This document shows positions 52,181 to 60,765 of a stretch of 64,000 nt of DNA, piece after piece. Position 1 is the stretch's first letter, and each line of letters begins with the position of its first letter. The stretch is from JAPPLB01 sp965208945 (GTDB lineage Bacteria > Acidobacteriota > Terriglobia > Bryobacterales > UBA6623). The notes under the pieces were generated by a model. That model saw only the letters and a program-made list of their open reading frames with translations. It was not told where the DNA came from and made no database searches. The translations under genes and the position numbers were made by a program. The stretch covers positions 3,224,001 to 3,288,000 of the forward strand of contig OZ242366.1 of NCBI GenBank assembly GCA_965208945.1, written 5' to 3'.

Positions 52181-52531
52181 TTACCTGGCCGACTTGATGT
52201 AGTCGACGATCAGGTCGATCTGCTGCGGAGTGAGTCTGCCCGTGAAGGCGGGCATGACGTCGCCGCCTAATTGGATTTTGAAGTTCACGTATTCTTCGCT
52301 GGGCGTGCCTCCGGAGAACGGCAGCTTCTCGTTCTGAAAGAGGCGGAACATCGAGGGCCCGATCTTCCTGGTTTCGGCTTTGTCGATATCGTGGCAGACG
52401 ATGCAGTTTTCGCGATAGAGGTCGCGGCCTTTGGCAAGGGGCTTCTCCCAAGGCGGAGGCTTGCGTTCGGTGGCGGACGAGGCAAGGGAGATCGTGATTG
52501 CCGCTAACGCGAGCAGCAGGCGCGCCGTCAT
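52181..52531 (-). CDS. actE: Monohaem cytochrome c subunit of alternative complex III (ActE-like)
   Basis: 116 residues from ATG 52529-52531 with a signal peptide (MTARLLLALAAITISLASS). One CIVCH haem site lies near residue 44, and GGDVMPAFTGRLTPQQIDLI holds a likely axial Met. It accepts electrons from the complex or passes them to a terminal oxidase in the periplasm. Its ATG overlaps the TGA of the DUF3341 gene (ATGA). Confidence 0.9.
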   Translation of the reverse strand: MTARLLLALAAITISLASSATERKPPPWEKPLAKGRDLYRENCIVCHDIDKAETRKIGPSMFRLFQNEKLPFSGGTPSEEYVNFKIQLGGDVMPAFTGRLTPQQIDLIVDYIKSAR

Positions 52532-53031
52532 GAGGCATCCTCGACACGCGTGGTTGTGATGGCGCCCGAGTCGACGAGCAGCCGGACGAGTCGCTCGGCC
52601 CCTTCCTGGTCGCAACGGACTTGCATCGTGATGATGTCGTCGCGAATCGCGGGGGCAGGCGAACGGTTTTTGCGAAGAAGCCCCGATTCCCAAAGAAAGA
52701 CCCCGACGGTGCCGAGGATGGCGCCCAACATCGTAAGTTCGAAAGTAATCACGCCCGTAGCCCAGCCGGAATTGAGGGGCATGCCTCCAGTGATGAGCGG
52801 GTAGTCGAGTTGCGTGTAGTACATCAGGGCGGTAGCGCCGCTTCCCACGACAATGGCGGAAACGACTGCCAACAATGACATGCGGCTGGGCCTGTCGAGA
52901 ATGCCGGGCTCGAATACGACCGGGCGCGCCGAGAAGACCTCGACGTCACGCTTGTCCACACCAGCGCCGGACACCGTTTGAACGGCGGCGGCGGCCGCTT
53001 CGACGTCGGAGAATTCAGCTCGCAGATACAT
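52528..53031 (-). CDS. actD: Alternative complex III subunit ActD (DUF3341)
   Basis: The 167-residue product has an N-terminal soluble domain (MYLRAEFSDVEAAAAAVQTV) and then two membrane helices (about 52-72 and 92-115), with YPLITGGMPLNSG between them, the DUF3341 signature. It is a structural membrane subunit of ACIII. Its start overlaps the end of actC by 17 bases. Confidence 0.93.
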   Translation of the reverse strand: MYLRAEFSDVEAAAAAVQTVSGAGVDKRDVEVFSARPVVFEPGILDRPSRMSLLAVVSAIVVGSGATALMYYTQLDYPLITGGMPLNSGWATGVITFELTMLGAILGTVGVFLWESGLLRKNRSPAPAIRDDIITMQVRCDQEGAERLVRLLVDSGAITTTRVEDAS

Positions 53032-54334
53032 CTTCGTCGTATTCCCAGATGGCGATGATCGGAAAGATCTTCGCGAAGATCATGTAGAACAGAGCCATTG
53101 CCGCAAAGGTGCCGGCCGTGATCGACAGCTCCACCCAACTCGCTTCGTAAGGCCCCCATGCAGCGGGCAAGGCCGAATAGCTCAACGTCGGGATAACGAT
53201 CAGAAAACGCTCCACCCACATGCCGATCAACACCGCCACGGAGGAAACAGCGATGGTACCGAGAGTCCGTAGCCGGCGAATGCCCAGCAATATGAAGGGA
53301 ATCAGGAAGTTGCAGGCCACCATCAACCAGAAGTAGGGCGCGTATTCGCCATAGACACGGGCGTTGAAAACGGCCATCTCGATGTGCTCGTTGCCGTACC
53401 AGACGGTCAGGTGCTCTGAAGCCGAGAAGTAGAGCCAGACGAGGCACATCAGCAGCAGAAGCTTGGACAGATTGTGGAAGTGCACAGGGCGGAGATAGCG
53501 TCCCAAGTTCAGGAACTTCCGCAGAGCGAACATCACCAGGATGAGCGCGGCGATGCCGCTGAAGATCGCTCCCGCTACGAAGTAGGGAGCAAAGATGGTG
53601 CTGTGCCACATCGGTGCAATGGACATCGAGAAATCGTATGACACTACGGAATGAACGGACACCGCGACAGCGAGAATCATGGCGGCCATCAGTTTCATTG
53701 CGCGCTCCAGGGAGTGCCACTGGCGGTCACTGCCGGTCCAACCGATCGCCAGGAGCCGGTAGACCCTGCTCTTCCAGCCCTGGCTGCGAGAGGCCATTTC
53801 CGCGAGGTCAGGGATGAGAGGCAGATAGAGATACAGGACGCTGCCTGTGATGTAGGTGAAGATGGCGGTCATGTCCCAGACCAGCGGCGATCGGAAATTG
53901 GGCCACAACAATCGATCATTCGGGTACGGGATCAGCCAATAAAAAAGCCAGACGCGCCCCAAGTGAATCAAGGGGAACATGCCTCCGATCATGAGCGCGA
54001 ACACGGTGATCGCTTCGGCAGCGCGGGTCACGGGCTTGCGCCATCCGGCGTCCGTAAGGCGAAGAATGGCGGAGATCAACGTGCCGGCGTGTGAGATACC
54101 GATCCAAAAAACGAAATTGACGATGTAGAGGCCCCAGAATACGGGCCGACGAATGCCCGCGACGCCGATACCCCAAAAAATTTGACAGCCCCAGGCGAAC
54201 AACGCCCAAGCCACAAGAGCACTGAAAAACGCTGCCGACGCCAGGTACCAGAAACTGAGGCCTTCGAGTGGGTGGAGGACATCTTCGCGCACTCTACGGT
54301 GCGGACCGTTCAATGTCGTGGCGAGCGTGGTCAT
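53015..54334 (-). CDS. actC: Alternative complex III quinol-oxidising subunit ActC (NrfD/PsrC-like)
   Basis: 439 residues from ATG 54332-54334 with about ten membrane helices. NrfD-type blocks include FWGLYIVNFVFWIGISHAGT, LISAILRLTDAGWRKPVTRA, YGEYAPYFWLMVACNFLIPF and the Trp/His/Asp-rich ends. It is the quinol-binding membrane subunit. Only one NrfD gene is present, so ActF is either absent or elsewhere. Confidence 0.94.
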   Translation of the reverse strand: MTTLATTLNGPHRRVREDVLHPLEGLSFWYLASAAFFSALVAWALFAWGCQIFWGIGVAGIRRPVFWGLYIVNFVFWIGISHAGTLISAILRLTDAGWRKPVTRAAEAITVFALMIGGMFPLIHLGRVWLFYWLIPYPNDRLLWPNFRSPLVWDMTAIFTYITGSVLYLYLPLIPDLAEMASRSQGWKSRVYRLLAIGWTGSDRQWHSLERAMKLMAAMILAVAVSVHSVVSYDFSMSIAPMWHSTIFAPYFVAGAIFSGIAALILVMFALRKFLNLGRYLRPVHFHNLSKLLLLMCLVWLYFSASEHLTVWYGNEHIEMAVFNARVYGEYAPYFWLMVACNFLIPFILLGIRRLRTLGTIAVSSVAVLIGMWVERFLIVIPTLSYSALPAAWGPYEASWVELSITAGTFAAMALFYMIFAKIFPIIAIWEYDEDVSAS

Positions 54335-54362
54335 TCCTGTTGTTGCACTGGGGAGGACTCGA

Positions 54363-55097
54363 TCAGTCAGACTTTTCCAAATAGAAGACTTTCGGTTTCG
54401 TGCCCAACTCGCCGAGAAGCTGTGTCGAGCGCCCAACGCCGGCCCACTGCGAGACTTTGCTCTCGGGGTCGGTCAAGTCGCCAAAGGCCATGGCCTCGGC
54501 GGGGCATCCCTGAACGCAAGCGGGTTGGATATCGCCGTCTTCGACTTTCCTGTCCTCGGCTTGGGCATCGAGCTTGCCGCGCTGGATTCGCTGTACGCAG
54601 AAGGTGCACTTTTCCATGACGCCGCCGGGACGAACCGAAACGTCAGGGTTCAACTGCAGCTCGAGAGGTTCGGGCCATTCCGGATCGAACCAGTTGAAGA
54701 CACGCACCTGATACGGACAGTTGTTGGCGCAATAGCGCGTTCCCACACAGCGGTTATAGACCTGTACGTTCAGGCCCTCGGCGTTCTGATATGTCGCGTA
54801 CACCGGACAGACGGGTTCGCACGGCGCATCGTCGCACTGCTGGCACAAGACCGGGCGGTACTTGACCTTGATGTCGGGGAACGTACCCTCGTAATAACGA
54901 TCGATGCGAATCCAGTGAGAGGAGCGGCCCATCGCGGCGTCATCTTCGGTCGCGATAGGGATGTTGTTCTCGACATGGCAGGCGACGACGCAGGCCTCGC
55001 AGCCGGTGCAGCGATCGAGGTCGATCGCCATACCCCAGCGGGGTACGTTGTCATCGGTGCTCCGGATCTCGCTGACTGGGACCAGTTGCTCTGACAC
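54363..55097 (-). CDS. actB: Alternative complex III iron-sulfur protein (ActB C-terminal part as separate gene)
   Basis: The 244-residue product has ferredoxin-type cysteine clusters: CTGCEACVVAC, CQQCDDAPCEPVCP, CVGTRYCANNCPY and CTFCVQ...CVQGCP. These support up to four Fe-S clusters in the DmsB/NrfC/ActB style. In many ACIII operons this module is fused to the molybdopterin-like module, but here it is a separate gene 11 bases downstream of it. Confidence 0.93.
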   Translation of the reverse strand: MSEQLVPVSEIRSTDDNVPRWGMAIDLDRCTGCEACVVACHVENNIPIATEDDAAMGRSSHWIRIDRYYEGTFPDIKVKYRPVLCQQCDDAPCEPVCPVYATYQNAEGLNVQVYNRCVGTRYCANNCPYQVRVFNWFDPEWPEPLELQLNPDVSVRPGGVMEKCTFCVQRIQRGKLDAQAEDRKVEDGDIQPACVQGCPAEAMAFGDLTDPESKVSQWAGVGRSTQLLGELGTKPKVFYLEKSD

Positions 55098-55108
55098 TCT
55101 CTCCTCCT

Positions 55109-57262
55109 CTAGCGATGCGGATGCGGCTGACGATCCACCGCCGCATATTGCACCAGGCGCTGCTTGGTCGTTCCCTTTTCAAGTCGGACGCGAGTAGCGC
55201 CGAACGCGGGCACGCCCGTCTCCTGCTCCGGGACGGGATCGACGATCGATAGCGGGTTTGCGCCCCGGCCCGAGGCATAGCGTCCGAAGGTTTCGTGACC
55301 CTGTCCGATCGGCATGCTCACGACACCGGGAATCGCGGCGGGGTTGACGTAGACGGGCGCTTCGAGCTCTCCGCTCGGAGAAATGACTCTGAGCGTTTCG
55401 CCGTTTCTGACGTCGAGTTGCTCCGCTGTTGCCGGATCAATCTCGACGGGCAGATTCCAAACTGCGCTCGAAGCTGGATCAGGCAACTGTTGCAGCCAAG
55501 GGAGATGCGACTCCCCACCAAAGCCGAACTGCATTGTTGGATAGGGCTGAAAGGCGAAGGGATAGGCCGGGTCGGAGACGGGCGGGTCCCAATCACCCAG
55601 AGGCTCTGTTCGTGTGCGGGGGGCATCGGCAGGCCGCTCCCGGCCCCACCATCCTCCCTGCCGCTGTGCCTGGTCGATGAAGTCTGTTGGGCTGGATTCC
55701 TCGTCAGAGGCCTCCCCGTGGAGCGATGCATAGGCGCTGTCGAGGGTGACCGGCTCGATGGCTGCGTCGAGTCGCCGGGCAAGGTCGACGAGGACGTCAG
55801 GGGTTGCGCGTGTCTCGTGAAGAGGCTTCACGAACGCCGGCGCCCCAGTAAGGGCCGGAGTTGGTGACATGAGCGGGATGACACCCGCGGAGGCTTCAAG
55901 CTCGTGGTGGTCCGGCAGAATCCAGTCCGCATGCGCGGCGCTGTCGTCAAGGAAGCCGGCGAAGCTGATCACCAACTCAACCTTGGCGAGAGAGCCGGCG
56001 AGCCATGGCGCGGCGTAGAGCGGGTCGACGCCGTCAATCATCACGACTTCAGCTTTGCCGATCTGTTCCTCCAAGAGGCGGTACGCAGGCCTTTCAGCCG
56101 TCAGGCCGCCGGGCAGGGAGGCGGGTGGCATGACGCCACCCTTGGCGCCGATGTTTCCGAGCAAGAGATTGAGCTCATTCGCGGCGGTCACGGCCCTTGA
56201 TGAGCCGGGACGCACAATGCTCGCCCCGGCCAGAACCAGAGGGGACATGGAGGCTGCCAGCTCACGGGCTACGTCACGAATGCGCTTTTCTTCAAGGCCC
56301 GAGGCCTTGCACGCCGCCGAGAAATCGGTGGCCAGGAATGCCTGCCGCAACGACTCGCCGGCTTGATCGCTTTCGCGCAGTTTGTCGCTGACGATCACGT
56401 GGCCGATCGCCATGGCGAGGGCGTGTTCACCGCCTGGAGCGACAGGCAACCAGCGGTCGGCGCTCCAGGCCGTTTGTGAAAAGCGGGACTCGGCATGAAC
56501 AAGCTTGCCTCGAATGCCCGGACGACCGCGGCGCATGTGTCCGAATCGCCGGCTGTAGAAGACGGGCGAAGCCCAGCCGCCCAGAAAGTCGGCCCCGATA
56601 CTCAGGACGCAGGTCGCATCCTGGATCTCGTAAACCGGTAGCCCATCCCAGCCGAACGCGAGTTGACTCGCGCGCCGCTCGACCGTGAAGTCATTCACGC
56701 CGATTGTGGTGGCAGGGGGCGCCCCGATCGAATCCAGGAAACGGGCGGCGGTGGCGCTACCTGTTCCCATCTCGGCCGACGTCAGGTAGACGATCCGTCT
56801 GCGATCGACGCCCGCAAGCGCAGCCGCCACTTCCGACAAAGCGGTTTCCCAATCGACGAGTTCGAAGTCTGCGGAGCCGCGAGCGCCGGCTCGCCGACGC
56901 GGCCCCGTCAGCCGATCAGGATGGTAGAGGCCCTGCACGGCAGCCTGGCCGCGGGCGCACAGTCGTCCTCCTGAAACCGGATCAAGCGGGTTGCCCTCGA
57001 TCTTCTTGATGGCCGCGACCGGCTGGCGGACGGTCTCGCCATCGACTTCAATCTTGCGCTCGGCCTGCATCACGCGTACGATCGTTCCGCAACCGGCGGC
57101 GCAACTGCTGCACACGCTTGGATGCCATTCCTCCGCGCCGGGGACAATCTCCGTTGCGGGCACCAGCAAGGGGATCAGCTCCTGCGCCTGCTTGCCGCAC
57201 GCCCCGGTGAGCGCTCCACCCGATGCGGTTCCGACCAGTTTGAAGAAATTGCGGCGATCCAT
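55109..57262 (-). CDS. actB: Alternative complex III molybdopterin-oxidoreductase-like subunit (ActB N-terminal part)
   Basis: The 717-residue product has a Tat leader MDRRNFFKLVGTASGGALTGAC, with a possible lipobox Cys. The Fe-S site HPSVCSSCAAGCGTIVRV is followed by RLCARGQAAVQGLYHPDR. The rest follows the MopB fold (SMSPLVLAGASIVRPGSSRA, EVVMIDGVDPLYAAPW, and the C-terminal barrel with DVRNGETLRVISPSGELEAP). In ACIII this subunit carries no molybdenum cofactor and serves electron transfer. It is the first part of a split ActB. Confidence 0.93.
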   Translation of the reverse strand: MDRRNFFKLVGTASGGALTGACGKQAQELIPLLVPATEIVPGAEEWHPSVCSSCAAGCGTIVRVMQAERKIEVDGETVRQPVAAIKKIEGNPLDPVSGGRLCARGQAAVQGLYHPDRLTGPRRRAGARGSADFELVDWETALSEVAAALAGVDRRRIVYLTSAEMGTGSATAARFLDSIGAPPATTIGVNDFTVERRASQLAFGWDGLPVYEIQDATCVLSIGADFLGGWASPVFYSRRFGHMRRGRPGIRGKLVHAESRFSQTAWSADRWLPVAPGGEHALAMAIGHVIVSDKLRESDQAGESLRQAFLATDFSAACKASGLEEKRIRDVARELAASMSPLVLAGASIVRPGSSRAVTAANELNLLLGNIGAKGGVMPPASLPGGLTAERPAYRLLEEQIGKAEVVMIDGVDPLYAAPWLAGSLAKVELVISFAGFLDDSAAHADWILPDHHELEASAGVIPLMSPTPALTGAPAFVKPLHETRATPDVLVDLARRLDAAIEPVTLDSAYASLHGEASDEESSPTDFIDQAQRQGGWWGRERPADAPRTRTEPLGDWDPPVSDPAYPFAFQPYPTMQFGFGGESHLPWLQQLPDPASSAVWNLPVEIDPATAEQLDVRNGETLRVISPSGELEAPVYVNPAAIPGVVSMPIGQGHETFGRYASGRGANPLSIVDPVPEQETGVPAFGATRVRLEKGTTKQRLVQYAAVDRQPHPHR

Positions 57263-57280
57263 GGTTTGAGATCCGGTCTT

Positions 57281-57784
57281 CTAGAAATGACAAACGGCGC
57301 AATCGTCGCTCGCCTGCGTCTGGCGGTGGCAACTGACACACGTTCCCATGGTGTGCTCGACCGCCTTTTCGGCGACCGTCATCGCAGCCACATTTCCGTG
57401 GCAGGCGGAGCAGTCGATCTTGGCGCGGATGTGCGGGGAGTGCCGGAACTTGACGTTTGCAGCGCGTTCGAATCGGTACACCCGCTGCCAGGGCACCTCA
57501 CGTTTCCGGTTCCAAAACTCGATCAGCAGCTTTACTCCGGGTCCTTCGTTGGCGACCCGCTCGTGGCACAGCATGCACTTGTTGATCGACGGGATCGTCG
57601 CCGCGGAACGTATGTCAGCTCCGCTGTGGCAGTCGATGCAGTCGACACCCGCCGCCACGTGTTTGTCGTGCGGGAACTCGATTGGCTGCTGTTGGCCCCA
57701 AAGCAGCCCGCCGGCCACCACAGACAGCGCGACTGCGAGCAGGCGGCTCGATGAGAGCCTTGGTCGTGGTGCAGCGAGCATCAA
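57281..57784 (-). CDS. actA: Alternative complex III pentahaem cytochrome c (ActA)
   Basis: 167 residues with an N-terminal membrane or signal segment (RLLAVALSVVAGGLLWG) and five CxxCH sites: CIDCH, CMLCH, CSACH, CVSCH and CAVCH. FPHDKHVAAGVDC and FRHSPHIRAKIDC supply additional His ligands. It is the first gene of the operon, 18 bases ahead of the MopB-like gene. Confidence 0.95.
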   Translation of the reverse strand: MMLAAPRPRLSSSRLLAVALSVVAGGLLWGQQQPIEFPHDKHVAAGVDCIDCHSGADIRSAATIPSINKCMLCHERVANEGPGVKLLIEFWNRKREVPWQRVYRFERAANVKFRHSPHIRAKIDCSACHGNVAAMTVAEKAVEHTMGTCVSCHRQTQASDDCAVCHF

Positions 57785-58105
57785 GTGTTTCGGCGAGGTG
57801 TTCGTTGCAGCGTTTCAGGCGTGCCTGCGGAAACCGAGTTCCTTGAGACAGGTTGCTTCCGTGCGAGTTTCGGCGGCCTCCCGGACCGATTCCGGCCCGC
57901 ACCTGCTCAGGCTCGTACTATCTTACGCGGCCCTGCCCCTTGCATGACCGTCAGGAACGAACCCGGCACGCGTCGAGAGAACCGTGCCGGCCGAAACTAG
58001 AGAGTTTACAACGTGGGACTCCCGATTCGCATCGGCCGCTCTGTCTCTCGGATGCAGAGTTCGTTTTGTCCAGATGTGACTTCGGTAAGATGAGGGACGC
58101 CTCCC
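57785..58105. other. Divergent intergenic region between actA and the next gene
   Basis: About 320 bases that must hold the act promoter (minus) and one for the plus-strand gene. AT-rich TAAGATAG is visible toward actA and TAAGATGAG toward the other gene, but neither has a good -35 partner. No repeat copies. Confidence 0.45.
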
Positions 58106-59260
58106 GTGAGCAACCCCTTTCAACAGTTCGAGACGCTTCTTGCCGATCACGAGCCCGCGGCAGTGTTCGACTTCCTGCTGGAGCGCTATCGCGCCGAAGA
58201 GAACTTTCCGCTCGTCTTCGAGACGCACTTGATGAAGAAGCGGCACGAACTCGGACTGCCGCTGATTCCAACCGAACCTCTCAACGGCCTGGACGTCGAG
58301 ACGCAGCGAGCCTACGACGAAGGGTCGATAGCGGCGGCGCGCGAGGTGGGCGGCTTGTTCCTTGCGAAGGGAGATATCGGCCGCGCCTGGCCTTACTACC
58401 GGGCCGTTGGAGACATCGAAACGATCCGCAAGGTGATCGACGAAGTCCCGCCCTCGGACGATCTGGATGACGTAATCCAGGTAGCGTTTCACGAGCGGGT
58501 TCACCCCAGGAAGGGTTTCGAGCTGATCTTGTCAAACCACGGTACCTGCCGCGCCATTACGTGCTTCGGCCAGTACCCGAGTGTCGAAGGCCGCGAGGAG
58601 AGCGCAAGGCTGCTAATCGAGACGCTTCACACGGAGATCATCGACAACATGAAGCGGGTGATCGTCCGCAATGAAGGCGAGGCGCCCGACACGGGATCTC
58701 TTCCCGTGCTGATGCAGGGACGGGATTGGCTCTTCGAGGGCAACAGCTATTACGTCGATACATCGCATGTGGGCTCGTGCATTCAGTTCGGACCGGATTT
58801 GCATGATCAAAAGAGCCTGCGCCTGCTGATCGAACTCACCGAGTACGGCAAGCGGCTTTCAGAACTGTTTCAATATCCGGGCGAGCCTCCGTTCGAGGAC
58901 ATCTACCAGGATTACCGCGTGTATCTTCGTTGCCTCGTAGGCGAGGATGTGGACGAGGGAATCCGCTACTTTCGCGAGAAGATAGCGAGTTACAACCCCG
59001 ACGACATCGGGAGCGCACCGGGTCAAGTGCTCGTCAAGCTTCTGGTGCGGCTCGGGCGGTTCGACGAAGCCATTCGGGCTTTCGATGATTTCCTCACGGA
59101 TGCCGACCCTGCTTATCTGAGTTGTCCGAATCGAGTCCAGCTTTGCCAAATGGGCAAGCGGTTCGATGAGCTTCAGAAGACGGCCAAGGCGACAGGCGAC
59201 CTGCTCACCTTCGCGGCTGCGACATTGCAATCGAGAAGCGCGAATCGAGCGGCCTCCTGA
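58106..59260 (+). CDS. Soluble protein of unknown function, helical-repeat-like C-terminus
   Basis: 384 residues from GTG 58106 (MSNPFQQFETLLADHEPAAVF), with GAGGGACG upstream. It has no signal peptide or membrane segment. The middle has FELILSNHGTCRAITCFGQY and SYYVDTSHVGSCIQFGPDLH (His, Cys and Asp rich, possibly a metal or catalytic centre). The rest is helical and TPR-like (AAREVGGLFLAKGDIGRAWP; VLVKLLVRLGRFDEAIRAFD). I do not recognise the family. Confidence 0.8.
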   Translation: MSNPFQQFETLLADHEPAAVFDFLLERYRAEENFPLVFETHLMKKRHELGLPLIPTEPLNGLDVETQRAYDEGSIAAAREVGGLFLAKGDIGRAWPYYRAVGDIETIRKVIDEVPPSDDLDDVIQVAFHERVHPRKGFELILSNHGTCRAITCFGQYPSVEGREESARLLIETLHTEIIDNMKRVIVRNEGEAPDTGSLPVLMQGRDWLFEGNSYYVDTSHVGSCIQFGPDLHDQKSLRLLIELTEYGKRLSELFQYPGEPPFEDIYQDYRVYLRCLVGEDVDEGIRYFREKIASYNPDDIGSAPGQVLVKLLVRLGRFDEAIRAFDDFLTDADPAYLSCPNRVQLCQMGKRFDELQKTAKATGDLLTFAAATLQSRSANRAAS

Positions 59261-59283
59261 AGCGCCCCGCAAGGCCCGGCGAT

Positions 59284-60753
59284 TCAGCGAAAGCGGAACG
59301 AAAACAGGTCGGCGTCTTTCAGCTCGAAGAGCAGACGAACGTCTTTGCCGGCGAGGGAACCCACATCGGCTCCTTGCTTCCATGCGACAGGCCGCTCGAT
59401 GGAGTCACCGTAAATCTCGATCGAGTCAGCGAGGGAAAATCCGTCGATGGGCCTTCCCTTGCCGTCTTGCATCTCGACCCGGATGCTACCGGCGGCGGAA
59501 GTCGAGAAATTGATCACCAACTCCTTGCCATCGAAGAGGAGGGGTTTCGTGAGCAACGCACCGCCTGCCAGCGGGGCCTCGACAGAAACGAACCCGTCGA
59601 TGCGGAGCGTATAGCGCCGCAGGCTGATTCCGGGACCCTCCCAGCCATCGCCTTCCGTGGCGTAGATCGAGAGCTCGTTCGGTGCGCCTTCGAGGGCCGG
59701 CTTCGTTTCGATCAAGCCCCAGTTCTGATAGTTGGCGCCATAGCTCCAACGGCCTTCTTCGATCGGGCCGGGACGGATGAAGGCTTCCCCCCACACCTTG
59801 AATGTTTCCCGGTCGCGGCTCGCCATGAACCCGCCGTCGGTGTAATCGGCGCCATAGCGTTTGCTGACCCGCGCGAGCCTTTCGTTGAACGGCGTCAGCA
59901 GGCCGCGGCCCGCGATGTAACGGGTCGGGAAACCGAGCAGCACGTGCGGCGCGCGATGGTAAGGGGTGACCTGGTTGGTATAGAGTTCAGTGAGCCGGCC
60001 GGGCGAGTACTTGAGAAAGGCGGGCTCGGTCCAGTCGAGAAAGTCGGGGGAGGTCGAGGTCATGATGTCGCGACCCTCGCGAAACTCACGATGGTACTCG
60101 CGGTATTCGCGCCGCTCGGCGTCCCAGAAGGCAAGGTTCTGCGAGTCGAAGTAACCGTCGGTCACAACGGGCTCCTCCCGCATCTTCGACCAGCGAATGC
60201 CATCCGATGACTGAAAGGCGTACAAGCCTCCCTCGCTCTTGATCCCGCCAAGCGCCTTGTAACGGGATTCGGGGGCAGCGTCCGGATTGGCGTCCTTGAA
60301 CGGCGCGAAGTTGTGAGAGCCCTCGCGGTTCCAGATGATGTTGTTTTTTTTCGAGCCCTGGAACTCGAAGAGTCCGAGGTTCGGCTTGTTCCAGTGGATG
60401 CCGTCGGTGCTTTCCGCGTAGCAGTACACCTGGCCATGGACAAACTTGAGCTTGTCACCGCTCAAGTCCATTTGGCGGCCGCGGTAGTACATGCGGTAGA
60501 CCGAGCCGTCACGGAACACCGTGACGTAGTTGGAGTTGTTGCCCTCCCAGGGAGCATCGAGGACGATCGCAATCTCACGAGGCGTCGGCCGGTGAAGGCG
60601 CAGCCGCGCGCCGCCGGTCAGGTTTTCGATGACATGGCCGTCGACGAACAATTCGAGCCGCGAACCGATCCGGATCGGGTCCGCTTGTGCGGAGGGGAGG
60701 GCCAAGACGGCTGAGAGAACCGCCGGCAGCAGGAAACGGATGAGGAGCATCAT
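59284..60753 (-). CDS. Secreted glycosidase-like beta-propeller protein (GH32/GH43-type fold)
   Basis: 489 residues with a signal peptide (LLIRFLLPAVLSAVLALPSAQA). The propeller blocks are ELFVDGHVIENLTGGARLRL, DAPWEGNNSNYVTVFRDGSV, YRMYYRGRQMDLSGDKL, then YAESTDGIHWNKPNLGLFEF and MTSTSPDFLDWTEPAFLKYS, with a C-terminal jelly-roll (VGSLAGKDVRLLFELKDADL). The layout parallels the protein at 25995-27482, so the two are probably paralogues. It lies 12 bases downstream of the gamma-glutamyltransferase gene. The substrate is unknown. Confidence 0.82.
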   Translation of the reverse strand: MMLLIRFLLPAVLSAVLALPSAQADPIRIGSRLELFVDGHVIENLTGGARLRLHRPTPREIAIVLDAPWEGNNSNYVTVFRDGSVYRMYYRGRQMDLSGDKLKFVHGQVYCYAESTDGIHWNKPNLGLFEFQGSKKNNIIWNREGSHNFAPFKDANPDAAPESRYKALGGIKSEGGLYAFQSSDGIRWSKMREEPVVTDGYFDSQNLAFWDAERREYREYHREFREGRDIMTSTSPDFLDWTEPAFLKYSPGRLTELYTNQVTPYHRAPHVLLGFPTRYIAGRGLLTPFNERLARVSKRYGADYTDGGFMASRDRETFKVWGEAFIRPGPIEEGRWSYGANYQNWGLIETKPALEGAPNELSIYATEGDGWEGPGISLRRYTLRIDGFVSVEAPLAGGALLTKPLLFDGKELVINFSTSAAGSIRVEMQDGKGRPIDGFSLADSIEIYGDSIERPVAWKQGADVGSLAGKDVRLLFELKDADLFSFRFR

Positions 60754-60765
60754 GGCAGTAACCCT

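Noticed and set aside
57850..57960. Sigma-70 promoter for the act operon
   Set aside because: TAAGAT-like -10 sequences exist but no acceptable -35 at 16-18 bases, so the call would be guesswork.
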